Position numbers and translations under genes: made by a program | Origin: Takakia lepidozioides | Lineage: Eukaryota > Streptophyta > Takakiopsida > Takakiales > Takakiaceae | Assembly (NCBI GenBank): GCA_030704615.1 | Contig: CM060733.1 | Location: 56,236,001-56,296,000 of the forward strand | DNA: 60,000 bases | Reading direction: 5' to 3' | Shown: positions 51,301-60,000 of the stretch, in pieces | How positions within the stretch are numbered: position 1 is the first letter of the stretch | Layout of the letters: every line of letters begins with the position of its first letter | Notes under the pieces: model-generated | Databases searched by the model: none | What the model saw: only the letters and a program-made list of their open reading frames with translations | What the model was told of the DNA's origin: nothing

Positions 51301-52181
51301 ATCTTGGCATCATCGCCATTCTCATTGTTCACTATACACATGTGCTCAAATTGGCTAATGTGTACATCGGGATCCCCTTTTCCTGAATATATTGGAAAGG
51401 GTGGTTTTGCCCGTGTTGGTTGTAACGCCATCTGTGGCCCTACCTTCTGCCCACTGACAGGTGCTGGCACCCTTGCTGGTGCTGGTCCTTCTGGACCTGT
51501 TGTTTTTGTGGTGGATCTTCCACCAAGTGGTGGCCCTTGAGCACTCCCTGCTTCTGGCCCCACGATATTCACAGTATTCCCAGCTTCAGTTGCACTACTT
51601 CCCACACTCCCTGTCCCCCCAGAGCCAGATCCAGGCAGCCCGCCTGATCCCCCTGAGCCGACACCTTCGTTGGCCTGTGATCCAAGTGCTCCACTTGATC
51701 CAGGTCCAACGGGTTGGGATGTCCTGGTTGTAGTCTCAACCTCAGCTGTTGGGTCTACTTCTTCATATTCTTCCTCTTCCAATTTCTTCTCTCTGTTTTC
51801 ATCCTCCAAGTTCTGCCCTTGGGTTTCTTCTTCACTCATGTAACTCAACTGTAATGGTGTTGGAGAGTCTGAACTCTCCGTTGGCTCTGCCACATCCTCA
51901 TCTCCTTCTTCATCTTCTGCTTCAGAAACTGGAGTTCCTGCTTTTGGTGTTCCATGCCAACTCTTATCAAAGATTTCTGTCAAGTCTTTTATCCAAGGAT
52001 GTACCTCAGATCTTTCACCTCGTGATTGATCTTCTTCCTGTACCAATTCCCTTAATCTTTCTTGCAAAGAAACAGAAGGAGTGGCATCCAACTCTAGTTC
52101 TTCCGGTATAGGTGATGCACTTTTGATCTTGATGGTGTGAGAGGTCCAGATGATTCCCCTATGTCTATTCCTCTCTCCCAA
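48264..52181 (-). CDS. Element B gag, protease and RT (N-terminal part), 1305 codons
   Basis: About residues 1-230 are acidic and Gly/Ser-rich. About 250-420 form a gag capsid domain (KPPFPIYSGKGDPDVHISQF, WYARFPDNHFLTWNGLNTAF, YMEKMELMMKKLAAVPAPG). Three CCHC knuckles follow: CAKCQNEGHTTTEC (about 478), CTICKMDNHSTENC (about 497) and CYYCNQPGHRKAAC (about 605), with an RGNYQGN-rich linker. Protease is at about 825 (VLIDGGSGVNIMT). RT is at about 1090-1300 (KKNGKLRVCVNYKKLNACTK, SFMDGFSGYNQVQVAEEDQ, FGLCNAPATFQRVI, VFLDDFSVYS). The frame runs off at 48264 after a shift near 48290, inside the RT sequence that should read ...RGLGLN-PEKCTFC. Gag packages RNA; protease matures the particle. It starts about 690 bp after the 5' LTR. 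Confidence 0.9.
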   Translation of the reverse strand: MGERNRHRGIIWTSHTIKIKSASPIPEELELDATPSVSLQERLRELVQEEDQSRGERSEVHPWIKDLTEIFDKSWHGTPKAGTPVSEAEDEEGDEDVAEPTESSDSPTPLQLSYMSEEETQGQNLEDENREKKLEEEEYEEVDPTAEVETTTRTSQPVGPGSSGALGSQANEGVGSGGSGGLPGSGSGGTGSVGSSATEAGNTVNIVGPEAGSAQGPPLGGRSTTKTTGPEGPAPARVPAPVSGQKVGPQMALQPTRAKPPFPIYSGKGDPDVHISQFEHMCIVNNENGDDAKMRLFPCSLIKKASEWYARFPDNHFLTWNGLNTAFRNRFRTSKTEDEVYGSLQQLKQKKHETVEEYMEKMELMMKKLAAVPAPGLQKTWFVSGLRPELQKKVDMLPHNTVEEAFETANRIEQLGMLRREKKEDEDSEDESDEEEEQELKRKSKRKEKLKRDNYEKRLEEILKKYATEAATHWRKGVWCAKCQNEGHTTTECHMKEKHCTICKMDNHSTENCYYNRRTAAREPRQVRVHQVQPQPRRSNDQDHYGRSGGYNNGMEGRGNSRGNYQGNSRGNYQGNPRGNYQPGNQDYRNNPRPDQGRGPNGEELCYYCNQPGHRKAACSFWIRHQNEMRAPVNEGPVVAAHMVRPCVVPEVSTMIVTRSKAKLIPPVEEEEDETGSGNDMPEDEETWKDEKELHKEVADTIREMQKSTDIPVADSSDSDGEKEGSEEERKKEDADMQSNEETLAEVICQTKAEITIGQLLAVAPYCRHRLYQAINRIAQETGNTDLNSKVTSYNVKPEGREPVMDFDDSMPVIQLRIGSTELTDVLIDGGSGVNIMTDQLRKKLGLSNMKPAPFTVTMADQRSVQPLGLIRGVKIQIQKMIFMITVTVLKMDEVMEAYSLLLGRPWLKQARVFHDWNSQLLTVHNGMHEIQITTKKSSRLPATRRPRGVREYDWKGGLDEEQEATLFAAHPEWEQVAEMRLESLSCLRGICCGVVTATPIEEETNCYPPHFYEEKEGEIEILEEPATVSLKDEVVTGWTITADEQVREVNVGTQEEPRMVKVGADLEPEFFEEAKSLFIKYRDVFAWSYEDLKGIPPEVCQHKIELEPGSVPIKQARYRMNPNYAQKVGEEIKKLAEAKFIYPIEYTTWLSPIVIVPKKNGKLRVCVNYKKLNACTKKDPFPLPFTEAVLDTVAGHEMYSFMDGFSGYNQVQVAEEDQGKTAFITDWGAYAYKVMPFGLCNAPATFQRVISESFQEYLDDFMQVFLDDFSVYSSKNEHLHKLELCLARCRMRGLGLNQRSVLSV

Positions 52182-52282
52182 AGATATGGATAATTAGCTT
52201 TCAGATAGCTTTCTCTTTTTGATGAATATCTTTGTCGTCTAGCTTCTCTTTCATCACTCATGTCCCATGTCTTTCATTTCTT

Positions 52283-52870
52283 TTAATGTGGCAATAACCA
52301 AAACTCTCTTCTGTAATATCTCTCGTATATGCCTGGATTTCTTTCAAGCTTCAATGCACCCTTGGCTATACTTGAAGTCTCCGTTACCATATAACCATAT
52401 GGCAAACAAGTCTGAAAAGCTGTTCTTGGTGTGAGTTTGATCCACAAAATATCCTTTGGAATCCAATTCTTTACCAGTACAAGCTCTTCATGCATATGAG
52501 TATAAACATTCACCTTTCTTTCTTCCCAGCCTTCAAACTCTACTCGTTTAATGGATAGCAACGCTATCACATAAACTAATGTTGGTAACCAACGTGCTCT
52601 TCCTCTACAGGCTACCTGATAAATCTTTATCACTCCTTTCTCCAGACCCCATTCTGGATCAGCATCATGCACTCGTTTAAGAATATTTTCTTTACATCCG
52701 TCTGGCAATTCCAAGAACCTTTGAAAGAATTGTTTGGACAATCTTTCTTCCTTCGTTCCACAGGGAATTTGATTCACTTCAAACTCTTTAATGGTCCAAC
52801 CACCATGATCCCACCAGATGCCTGTCACATCTGGTTGTTCATGTCCCAGGTCCCCAGTATGGTCGCCAAA
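52283..52870 (-). CDS. Element B leader ORF0
   Basis: A frame opens in the 5' LTR (first ATG at 52978) and runs 231 codons through the leader to 52283, about 100 bp before the gag ORF. The part beyond the LTR codes GIWWDHGGWTIKEFEVNQIP, EERLSKQFFQRFLELPDGC, RARWLPTLVYVIALLSIKRV and KNWIPKDILWIKLTPRTAF: folded, Trp-rich, not low complexity. No family recognised. It may be an independent leader protein or the true N terminus of gag joined by splicing. Confidence 0.5.
   Translation of the reverse strand, partial: FGDHTGDLGHEQPDVTGIWWDHGGWTIKEFEVNQIPCGTKEERLSKQFFQRFLELPDGCKENILKRVHDADPEWGLEKGVIKIYQVACRGRARWLPTLVYVIALLSIKRVEFEGWEERKVNVYTHMHEELVLVKNWIPKDILWIKLTPRTAFQTCLPYGYMVTETSSIAKGALKLERNPGIYERYYRREFWLLPH
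52861..52868 (-). other. Candidate primer-binding site of element B
   Basis: TGGCGACC lies 2 nt from the end of the 5' LTR, the usual place for annealing of a tRNA 3' end (the tRNA would end GGTCGCCA). I cannot name the tRNA. Confidence 0.5.
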
Positions 52871-53853
52871 TGTCGCGCGGCTTTTACTCACCCATCCCTT
52901 CGCTATCCGAGGCGGAAACTCCAAGATAGAAGAGTTGGAAATCTCTAAGTACTCAGCCCGCGCAGAACAATCAGTCATGACCTACAGCTAGTGTATCATG
53001 GGGGTGTTTCCTATTTGTTTCCTTTTCCGCATTCATCTTTGCTACCTTACCATTGATAATTAAGTATCAGTTTGCTTCATCAATTTATCGGTTTCCTTAA
53101 CTCCTCCATTCAATCCACAGCTTCACTCAGATCTCTCTACACAGTGTGATTGTATCGTATAAGTATCAGATTATGATTTATCAGGTATCAGGCCGAATCC
53201 ATTATGTCTCTAATCTACTCTACAATATCACTCTAGCTTTGCATATGACAAGCTTCTACTAATCCTCTTTTCTCCTTCATCGTGCTCTCCGATCTCCGCT
53301 CCCGCCTGTCTCCGAAGTCCTCCCCGAATAATCCCCCCTTCCTATTCCCCGTTCTTCCCTTTATCCTCCTATCCGCGGTTCTAACCGTTTCCCTCTCTAA
53401 CCGTCGTATGTGAACTAACATGTTCCCTTCACTGGTGTTGTTCCCCACAGTCGTTCCCTGTCCTACTCTTCGTTCCCTATTATCGTGACAGCTGTGTCAA
53501 GCGGTGACTGGCTGTGTTTGGGCTGTGTCGGGCTGTGACTGGCTGTGTGGGCTGTGTCTGCTGTGACGACTGTGACGGGCTGTGTGGGTTGTGTGGGCTG
53601 TGACGACTGTGACGGGCTGTGTTGGCTGTGTGGGCTGTGACGGCTGTGTGGGCTGTGTGGGCTGTGACGACTGTGACGGGCTGTGTTGGCTGTGTGGGCT
53701 GTGACTGCTGTGTCGGCTGTGTGGGCTATGTAACCCCCTTCTACAGTGCGCTGCTGTCACCCCTAAGGTTCCTGTTTGTCTCAGTCTGTGCAAAATTTAA
53801 GGGTACCCTACAGATCCCGTATAAGTGTCTAAGTCCCCTACAGTCCTCTAACA
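52871..53853 (-). repeat. 5' LTR of element B (983 bp)
   Basis: It differs from the 3' LTR, as far as I can see, by one G insertion near 53520 and one C-to-T change near 53589. It carries the GGCTGTG minisatellite at about 53503-53735. Confidence 0.95.
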
Positions 53854-54875
53854 GTCACCCGAGTCATGTTCAATTGCCGGGGCTTCGTGCACTTCTTGGC
53901 CATGTGCCCGGGCTCCCCGCAATTGAAACACACTCTATCAAAGGTCGCCTTCTGTCCGCCATAAGCCGCTCCACCCGCTTTTCCTTTCGAAGCACCGGGT
54001 GCCGTCTTGACTTGTGAAGGCCCTCCCTTCGATTTCCACGTGCCATTGTCGCCGCATGGCCTATCCCACTTCTTTTCCGGTCGGAAGGAGTCACCTTCCC
54101 GCCGGGTCTTCTTGTGGTTCAACTCCGTACGGCCTTTTCTTTCACCCTTAGGGACATCCGAGAAACATTCAGCCCTCTCAATTGCCTCGTTCAAAGTCTT
54201 AGGTGGCTTCTCCTCCAACTTCCACCTGGCCCATGGGGCCAGTCTCGCCACAAAGTTGAAGACCATTTTTGGTTCTGCCATATCCGCGACTTCGAGCAAC
54301 AGCACATTGAAAGCCTGGACATATCCCCGAATGTCATCTGTTTGCTTCAAATTCCTCATCTTGTCTCGGGCGAGCCAGGACGTGTTGAGGGGCACAAACT
54401 GCCTCTTCATCAATTCCTTGAACCCACTCCAGATCAAGGTTTCCGGGCTTCGACCTCGGTCGTGAAGGTGTTTCTGCCACCATTGTTGAGCATAGCCCCT
54501 CAAATAGGTAGGAGCCACTTCCACCCGATCCTCGTCACTCAACTTGGCCGCCCAGAAGTACTGCTCCAGCTCCAAGAGCCAGGTGTTGAGTGCCTTCCGA
54601 TTTCGGACGCCCTCGAAGGTGCCGGGTTCCTTCAGCTTCACCTTAAACTTTGCCTTAGTGGAAGTGGCATTAGCCGCCTTCAACACGTCTTTCAACGTCC
54701 CGCCAAATTGCGCCAACAACCCTTCCCAAAAGACTGCCGGCATGGGAGGCATCTGTTGGTCGATCGGAGCTCTCAGAGATTCCTCAGGCTCCGACTCCTC
54801 AGACTCCTCCCGCTCTTGAGCGGCCTCGTTTTCGGAAACATGCATCGCTTCCTCAAACGGCCGCCTCGGTGACAC
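53854..54875 (-). CDS. Element A gag, truncated by element B insertion
   Basis: Reads SEEPEESLRAP-like acidic N terminus, then a capsid domain (EPGTFEGVRNRKALNTWLLE, QYFWAAKLSDEDRVEVAPTY, WWQKHLHDRG, FKELMKRQFVPLN, ARDKMRNLKQTDDIRGYVQA) and one CCHC knuckle CFNCGEPGHMAKKC. The native frame crosses GTCAC into protease at 40409; now it ends in the element B LTR. The true start may be upstream of 54875, because the frame stays open toward 54950 with an acidic DDDPGEPDGSD segment. Confidence 0.88.
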
Positions 54876-54990
54876 GTCGCTCCCATCGGGCTCACCAGGA
54901 TCATCATCTTTGGGCCGTTCCGCTTTCGCTTTGGCTTGCCCGACCCCATGATGAGGCCAATCCCAAGGACGATCGCGTACTGAACTCTAA

Positions 54991-55002
54991 GCTCTGATAC
55001 CA
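54991..55002 (-). other. Primer-binding site of element A (initiator Met tRNA)
   Basis: On minus, TGGTATCAGAGC starts 2 nt after the 5' LTR. It is the classic complement of the 3' end of initiator tRNA-Met used by many plant LTR elements. Confidence 0.88.
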
Positions 55003-55004
55003 AG

Positions 55005-55720
55005 TGTCGCGCACCTCACTTCGGTAAGCTCCCCCCTCAAGTCATAGATACTCGCTTGATGCGCGCGCCTAACTCCCAATCTGGCCGCCGGGCCAACTTG
55101 GAGCTTCGGCTGCTCACCGGGACATAACGGTCCCCCCCCTGATCTCCCAAAGAACCCTCAAACGATTTGGAACCAACGGAATTCCCCTTGGTAGTTGGCA
55201 ATCCGGAATAGCTCCCCACTCTTTGGTACCGGCTCGCTCGCTTACTCACTAGTTTTTGGTCACCAACGGGCTTGCACCGTTCCGGGGTTACTACTCCCTA
55301 TATATACTTCTGTAGCTGTCCGCGGGGGTTTCACAAACAACCATGCCATTTATGGCGAACCACCACGAACACCCTCGACTCCCGGTGATGAGTCGCGGTG
55401 AGTCTTGGCCCACCCACCCACCCTATGGACCGTGATGAGTCCCAAGACTCCCCACGACTCCCACCACGAGGTCTCCGCCCCAGGGTGAGTCCTTTGCCAC
55501 CCCCACTAAGTCCCGCTAAGCTACCACCACCCCTTGTGGAGCCACCCCCACCGCAACCCGGTGTGCGGGGCTCCACCTAGTGAGCGCCTCCGCCTCCTGG
55601 AGTGCCTTGGGCACAAAAGGGTGCTTCAGCCCCCCATACCTATCGCTGCCACTGCCCCCACCACAGGGGCAGCCCCTCTTGTGTCCCGACCCCTTGCCCT
55701 CAAGGCAAAGGGCCGCGACA
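55005..55720 (-). repeat. 5' LTR of element A (716 bp)
   Basis: Pairs with 35311-36036. It is followed at 55721 by TSD GTTAA. Confidence 0.9.
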
Positions 55721-57590
55721 GTTAAGCCATGAGTACGTGTGAGTATATGGTCGAGGTGGGTGATCAGTGTATATGGTATGGGGGGGGGGGGGGCGGATGT
55801 GTGTTGGACATGTAGGAGTAGAGTGAGAGTGAGTTCAATATGCTGAAGATATTTAGGGAAGGATGGGTTGTGAACATGTGCGAGTTGGTCTGGTTCAATG
55901 GAGGATAGAAGTGTGGTGCCTAGTGGGAGTTGTAGCAAAAGATGGGGGTTGTCTGGTGACCGCTGGTGGGTGAGTATGACAATAGTAACAGCAGTCAGGG
56001 AAGCGTGGGCTGCAAAGCAAGCCCATTGAAGGGCTTCCTGGGCGAGGAGCTCTGTGGGAGGGTGGGCCAGTCCTCTGCCAGACCATGTGCGCTGGGTGGC
56101 AGATCCAGTGGCCCCAAAGATGCAGTCTCTGGGGTAGGTACTAGAGAATGTTTGGAGGTTCATATGGCAGGTAAGCGGGCTAGACTAATATGAATGGGTG
56201 AGTTGGAAAGAGGTGGTGAGGAAGGTGAGGATATCCGAGGGAATAGCGCTGTGGGCGTATGCTTGGGAGAGGTTGGCTTGAGAGCGTGCCTTTTTGGGGG
56301 GGGTGTCACACGGGTATCGATCCAAGAGCCAACATATTTCGGTAGCAAAATCTTGGCGGGGTGGGTGGAGTTGAGTAGTGGCGGGAGTGTGAGTGGATTA
56401 CTGGGCCCATAGCCAAGCACCCATATCGTTGGGAATGAGGCCAAGGAAACGACCGTTGATAGTATAAATAGTAGACATAAGGGACTGTGCAGATAGTGGG
56501 GGTGGCATGGAGAATGTCTTTGTCGGGGTTGCATTCAATAATGACAATTTGAACGTTGGTGGCAGGCACCGGGGGAGACACATGTCGGTTGTCTTTGTTT
56601 TGGGTTTGGATTACATGCTGTTGGTGGGTGTGTGTAAGGTAGTTGGTGTTGATACGTTTATGAAAGACAATAAGAAGGGCTAGGTTATGGTCAGGGTCAC
56701 AGTCATCGTGTGAGCCAAAAAGGTCGTCCTCAATTTGCCATGTGTCTCTGTATGTGAAAGCCAGCCCATTTGTATAGGTAATATGTGTCCATACAAGTAG
56801 CACCAAAAGTCTGTGGAAGTCTTGGTTTTAATACCAAGGATCGCGGGTTCGATGACGAAGGCGTTAGGATTATTGGGGTTAGTGAGTATGGGGGAGGATG
56901 GTAGGGTAGAGTAGTGGGAGTATGGTGTGTTGGAGAGTCGGGAGTGTCTGGTTCGTGGTAGCTTGTAGTGTGAGAAGCTCTAAGCTTATGGAGTATAGAG
57001 GGAGCAGGGGGGGGCTGATCTATACTTAGGAAGCAAATCTTGTGGACTGTGGGGCAATAGCCGGCAAGGTAGATCACAGTCCAAGGTACATGAGGCAGAG
57101 GGGTGGCAAAATAAGGTACGAAGGTGGGAGAGAAACCAACAGGTCTTAATTGTGGCTCTGGAGTATTTCAAGGTGAATTCACTAGGGGTGATGAGCCGAG
57201 TACCAGTGGCAGTGGTGAGTTGGGTGAGGTTAATAATGTGACGTGCCTTAAAGTAAGCGAGGATGGGAGTCTTTTGTCGGGGGTGGACAACCTCAAATTG
57301 GGAGAGAAATGGGCTTGAAACCCAGACCATTTCTAGTGGGGGTACCGTATCCGGGTAGACTGATAAGTCGGTTTGTAGGCTGATCTACGCATTTGTCGTA
57401 AAATGAGCAATGATCGAGCGGTTGGGGAATGGCGGCATGATAGTGGGTGAAGAGTTGGGAGGGAATTGAGACCATTAAATTTGGAGGCTAGGTGTTTGAT
57501 GAGACCCCGGTAGATAAGTCCCAGACGCCCAGGGTCATTAAGAGCCTCGAGTAGTTGAGTATCCAAAGTGCGGGTGACGAGCCTTGTCGC
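55721..57590 (-). pseudogene. LINE polyprotein, part upstream of RNase H
   Basis: On minus the pieces read WVSSPFLSQFEVVHPRQKTP, LTQLTTATGTRLITPSEF, PRDCIFGATGSATQRTWSGR (near 56110) and LAQEALQWACFAAHASLTA, in three frames with many breaks. They lead into the RNase H part at 35310 when element A is removed. The arrangement (post-RT linker, then RNase H) fits algal RNase H-bearing LINEs. There is no intact RT core in the window. A G-run of about 14 lies at about 55780. Confidence 0.55.
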
Positions 57591-57756
57591 GCGCGCAATC
57601 TTGAAGGGGGGAAAGACGACGTCAATCCGGGGCCTGGAATCCGGCGACGAGATGGGTTGGGCTCAAGAACCGCCCACTTGTGAGATGTGTCGCTAAGCTT
57701 GGCGGAGGGTCAGCGGTCGATGGAGGGAACTCCTCCCGCTATTCTAAACTACTAGC
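57590..57756 (+). pseudogene. LINE fragment, inverted copy of 24815-24970
   Basis: GGGGGGAAAGACGACGTCAA, GACGAGATGGGTTGGGCTCA and CTTGTGAGATGTGTCGCTAA on plus are the complement of the sequence at 24850-24960, with few changes. It codes the same peptide end (GWAQEPPTCEMCR-like). It abuts the opposite-strand LINE on the left and dispersed repeat R on the right. Confidence 0.8.
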
Positions 57757-58440
57757 CAGCACAGGGTCCAACTCTTATGCTCGCAGGGCAAAATTCGTTT
57801 GTGCGACCTACGTAATCTACTCCTATTTAATTGTCTTCCTAGGCTTCTTTATTAGCGTTAACATGGCTTCACCCCGGAGCTATCGGTCTCCTCGGAAGGT
57901 CCTCTCAGTTTGGAGTGACTACTTCCAGAAAACTCTGCCAAGCGTTAAGGGCAAGCCGCTTAGGTCTGGGTTGCTTCACCAACACGCTCCCCCTGATCGC
58001 ACGTGTGTGTAAAGGGGACGCCTACGTTCCCGCTATCTGGAGGGGAGAGCACACCCTAGCCTAGAAAAAAAACTCTTTGCCGGACCATATCCCAATTTTC
58101 CGCTAATTTCTAGGGCTCCGCGCTCATTTCTAGAAATAAAGTTCAACAAAGGAAATGGGAAACATACTAGCTTTTATAATTAGGAAATAAAAATAAAAAA
58201 CCTAGATTTAATTATCTCTATTCCTATTTTCTGGTAATTTTCTAAGCAGAAAACCCCTTTCCAATTACTAAGGCTGGAATTTCACTAATTCTAGAGAAAA
58301 TAGGCATTAGGTAGGAATCTCTCTAAGCTTTCCAATGACCCACGACTTGGCCTCTAGATAATTCTCTAACCCCTTCTCATTGCCCAAAAACCCTTATTAT
58401 GGCGAGGAAACCATAGGGAATTGGCCCTATAGGTCCAAAC

Positions 58441-59116
58441 CAGTGTTGGTATGGTATCTGGGTTTCGCCAGGTATCAACCCGGGCATCAACTTGGGTCTC
58501 TCCTAACCTAACCTATTGTTCTTTGTTCCCGTAAACATTTGTAGTACCCTACTAGAAGGTTCTCAAGTTCCCTTGCGGCCCCCCAAACCCTAACAGGCGT
58601 TGGTTAGGGTTCTCCTTTGCCCGCCCCTACCAGAGCTCAACTCGTCGCTGCATGTCTGTTCAGGTATCATGTTAATATGCACATACAGACATTACATAGG
58701 CATATACTAGCTGTTTTGATTATAACAATGACACTTTGATCTTCACTTGCGAGACACTATGGATACAATTCTGATTCAGTGTATAATTGTATGCGGGTTG
58801 GTATCCTATTTCCCTTGTGGTTTTCTTGATTGAAATGGCCATTTGAATAGTTCAGATGGTCATTTCAATATTGAATTTGAATTTGAATACTAGTACCTTT
58901 TTTATTTTTTTAATACCATATCCGAGTTCATATTTCCAGGTTATTGACATGCAGATACCATTGCTCATATCCGGATTGATTTTTTCTTAAAACCACTCTA
59001 TGCATACCAGATTCATACTTGAAAAATCAGGGGCTGCATTACCTGCCTTAAGAAAATTCCAGCACTGCATACCATGACCCTTATGGTATTTCCAATTCAA
59101 GATACCAGACCAACAC
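58441..59116. mobile_element. Nonautonomous DNA transposon with 17-bp TIRs (676 bp)
   Basis: The left end GTGTTGGTATGGTATCT (58442-58458) and the complement of the right end, GTGTTGGTCTGGTATCT (59116-59100), match at 16 of 17 positions. The empty site is visible in copy 1 of repeat R (TCCAAACAACCCCTAGG near 26456). There is no ORF, AT-rich interior. The target duplication is unclear: AAC flanks both sides, but AACAAC in the empty site makes it ambiguous. The superfamily is undetermined. Confidence 0.75.
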
Positions 59117-59169
59117 AACCCCCTAGGCCCTTAATACATAGCCCCTAGCCTCTAGGTCCTAGGTTCAAA

Positions 59170-59540
59170 CCCCAACCCCCCCCCCCCCCCCCCTCCCCCC
59201 CCAACTGCATTTTCATCCCCTAAGTCGTCCATTGCAAATGGATGAAAATTTGATTTTTCATCCTAAGTTCATCCATTGTTCATTCCAACTTCATCCAGCC
59301 CGTGGATTAAAAACTACATCCAATGGTCATCCATCCACCATTCCATTCCTCATTCCACAAAACATGCTTCCTACCCTTGAATAAAATATATTGGTGGGTC
59401 CGCTGTTGGTTCCTCCACCTTCCTAAAGTGCAAGTTAAGGCTAGGTGCAACCGGACATGACTCCCTCTCCCAACTCAAACCCCCTTCTATCCTTACCAAA
59501 AGCTTTGTACTTCTCGTTCGCTTTTTGTGAGCAAGGTGTC
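59170..59540. other. Poly-C tract and inserted sequence absent from copy 1 of repeat R
   Basis: A C-run broken by one T (about 59171-59201) is followed by about 340 bp with repeated TTCATCC/CATCCATT words (TTTTCATCC, AGTTCATCCATTG, TTCATCCA). Copy 1 goes straight from GGTTCAAAC to TGTGTGAGCC. No TIR or TSD was found. Confidence 0.55.
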
Positions 59541-60000
59541 TCGGTGTGAGCCAAACGGCCGATTTCCGATCTGAACCTATGACATACCAAAACGAAGGCC
59601 TGGGGGCCCTCATTCCTCCATTCTAATTTCCAACCCAGCCACCAAGAGGACAACATATCAATACTCCCTCACTCAACCAAGGCCAAAACCATTCAAAAGG
59701 TATTTTTCCCCTTAAGACCCCCCTTAAATTCATTACCTGCTGGTCCGTCCTAATTCTTTTACCCGCTAGTAGACCCGTGCAGAGTCACGTGGCGAGGCGT
59801 ATTACGCTGAGGCGACGGACCGCTGGTCCAACCGGGAGTTAATTAAGGCCCAAGCCTACCCCCCCTGCTGCGTGGCTGCTGTCGAGCAGCTTGGGGCTGG
59901 GGGTGGTCAACGCCTCGGGGCCTGCAGCCCACTCCCCATCATGTACCCTCCTTTGGCTATAGCCATGTGCCCCTTTAATGGCGCCTCACTTTTGGGAGCC

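Larger units (their letters stand above)
40410..53853 (-). mobile_element. Element B, 13.4-kb LTR retrotransposon with extra downstream ORFs
   Basis: Minus orientation. LTRs 53853-52871 (983 bp) and 41391-40410 (982 bp), both TGTTAGAGG...CGCGCGACA. TSD GTCAC at 40405-40409 and 53854-53858. PBS-like TGGCGACC adjoins the 5' LTR and the polypurine tract adjoins the 3' LTR. Coding order: leader ORF0, gag-protease-RT, RT-RNase H-integrase with repeat tail, ORFx, ORF3. RT motifs (SFMDGFSGYNQVQVAEEDQ, MPFGLCNAPATFQRVI, FLDDFSVYS) resemble non-chromodomain Ty3/gypsy of the Athila/Tat type. Between the LTRs I see one substitution and one 1-bp indel, so the insertion is young. Confidence 0.95.
35311..55720 (-). 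mobile_element. Element A, Ty3/gypsy chromovirus interrupted by element B
   Basis: Minus orientation: 5' LTR 55720-55005, PBS, gag (54875-53854), [element B 53853-40410], protease-RT (40409-38731), RNase H (38650-38426), integrase (38343-37531), chromodomain (37405-36944), 3' LTR 36036-35311. A 5-bp TSD GTTAA flanks it on both sides. Removing element B and one GTCAC copy puts gag and protease in one continuous frame, so A had a single gag-pol ORF before the insertion. Frame breaks in pol show that A is now dead. Confidence 0.92.
57757..60000. repeat. Dispersed repeat R, copy 2, with two insertions
   Basis: Collinear with 25637-27010 but interrupted by a 676-bp TIR element (58441-59116) and by a C-run plus about 370 bp (about 59170-59540). 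It continues past the window end. Confidence 0.85.

Overview
Eukaryotic nuclear DNA, most likely from a streptophyte (charophyte-type) green alga; a Chara-like genome is my best guess. The reasons are a divergent, intron-bearing LEAFY gene (a streptophyte-specific transcription factor), a probable nuclear gene for a plastid RNA-polymerase-associated protein (PTAC7-like), a mitoribosomal mS38-like gene, GT-AG introns, and about 45 kb of nested transposons and satellites. Nothing looks bacterial: there are no operons, no rRNA and no CRISPR.

Layout. 1-3.3 kb: tandem and degenerate repeats without a recognisable gene. 3.3-12.5 kb: the host-gene island. It holds one orphan exon of a TAF15b-like RRM protein (3331-3467, +), degenerate LINE debris (3.9-5.2 kb), LEAFY (5596-7977, +, four exons), an mS38/COX24-domain gene (9071-9685, +) and a PTAC7-like gene (12435 to 11302, -) whose intron carries a tRNA-derived SINE. 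12.8-22.4 kb: a large DNA-transposon-like region with two convergent genes, a zinc-finger protein gene (+, from 15301) and a decayed MULE/SWIM-type transposase (-, from about 22.4 kb). The region is seeded throughout with the 9-mer AGTCTGCTG or its complement and contains a 100-bp satellite inside a transposase intron. 22.5-28.2 kb: an orphan exon, LINE fragments and an AT-rich dispersed repeat. 28.2-60 kb: nested retroelements.

The nesting can be read directly from target-site duplications. A minus-strand LINE with an RNase H domain (34813-35310 plus 55721 to about 57.6 kb) was split by a Ty3/gypsy chromovirus, here called element A (35311-55720, TSD GTTAA, LTRs 726 and 716 bp, initiator-Met PBS). 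Element A was in turn split inside gag-pol by a nearly intact 13.4-kb Ty3/gypsy element, here called element B (40410-53853, TSD GTCAC, LTRs 982 and 983 bp and almost identical). A 5'-truncated relative of B on the plus strand (28249-34812) has lost RT, RNase H and integrase but keeps gag-protease and the downstream ORFs.

The two most interesting systems are (i) a LEAFY gene from an apparently early-diverging streptophyte that carries the DNA-specificity residues I associate with land-plant type I LEAFY, and (ii) element B, which encodes beyond integrase a small ORF (223 aa) and a 1161-aa coiled-coil protein of unknown function, and whose integrase ends in about 15 ten-residue repeats built from the same CACAGCC-type motif that forms minisatellites in its LTRs. 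The 9-mer-infested MULE region, whose motif changes strand at about 16.8 kb and is read as Gln-Gln-Thr in one gene, is a third. All identifications are from reading the sequence; no database search was run.
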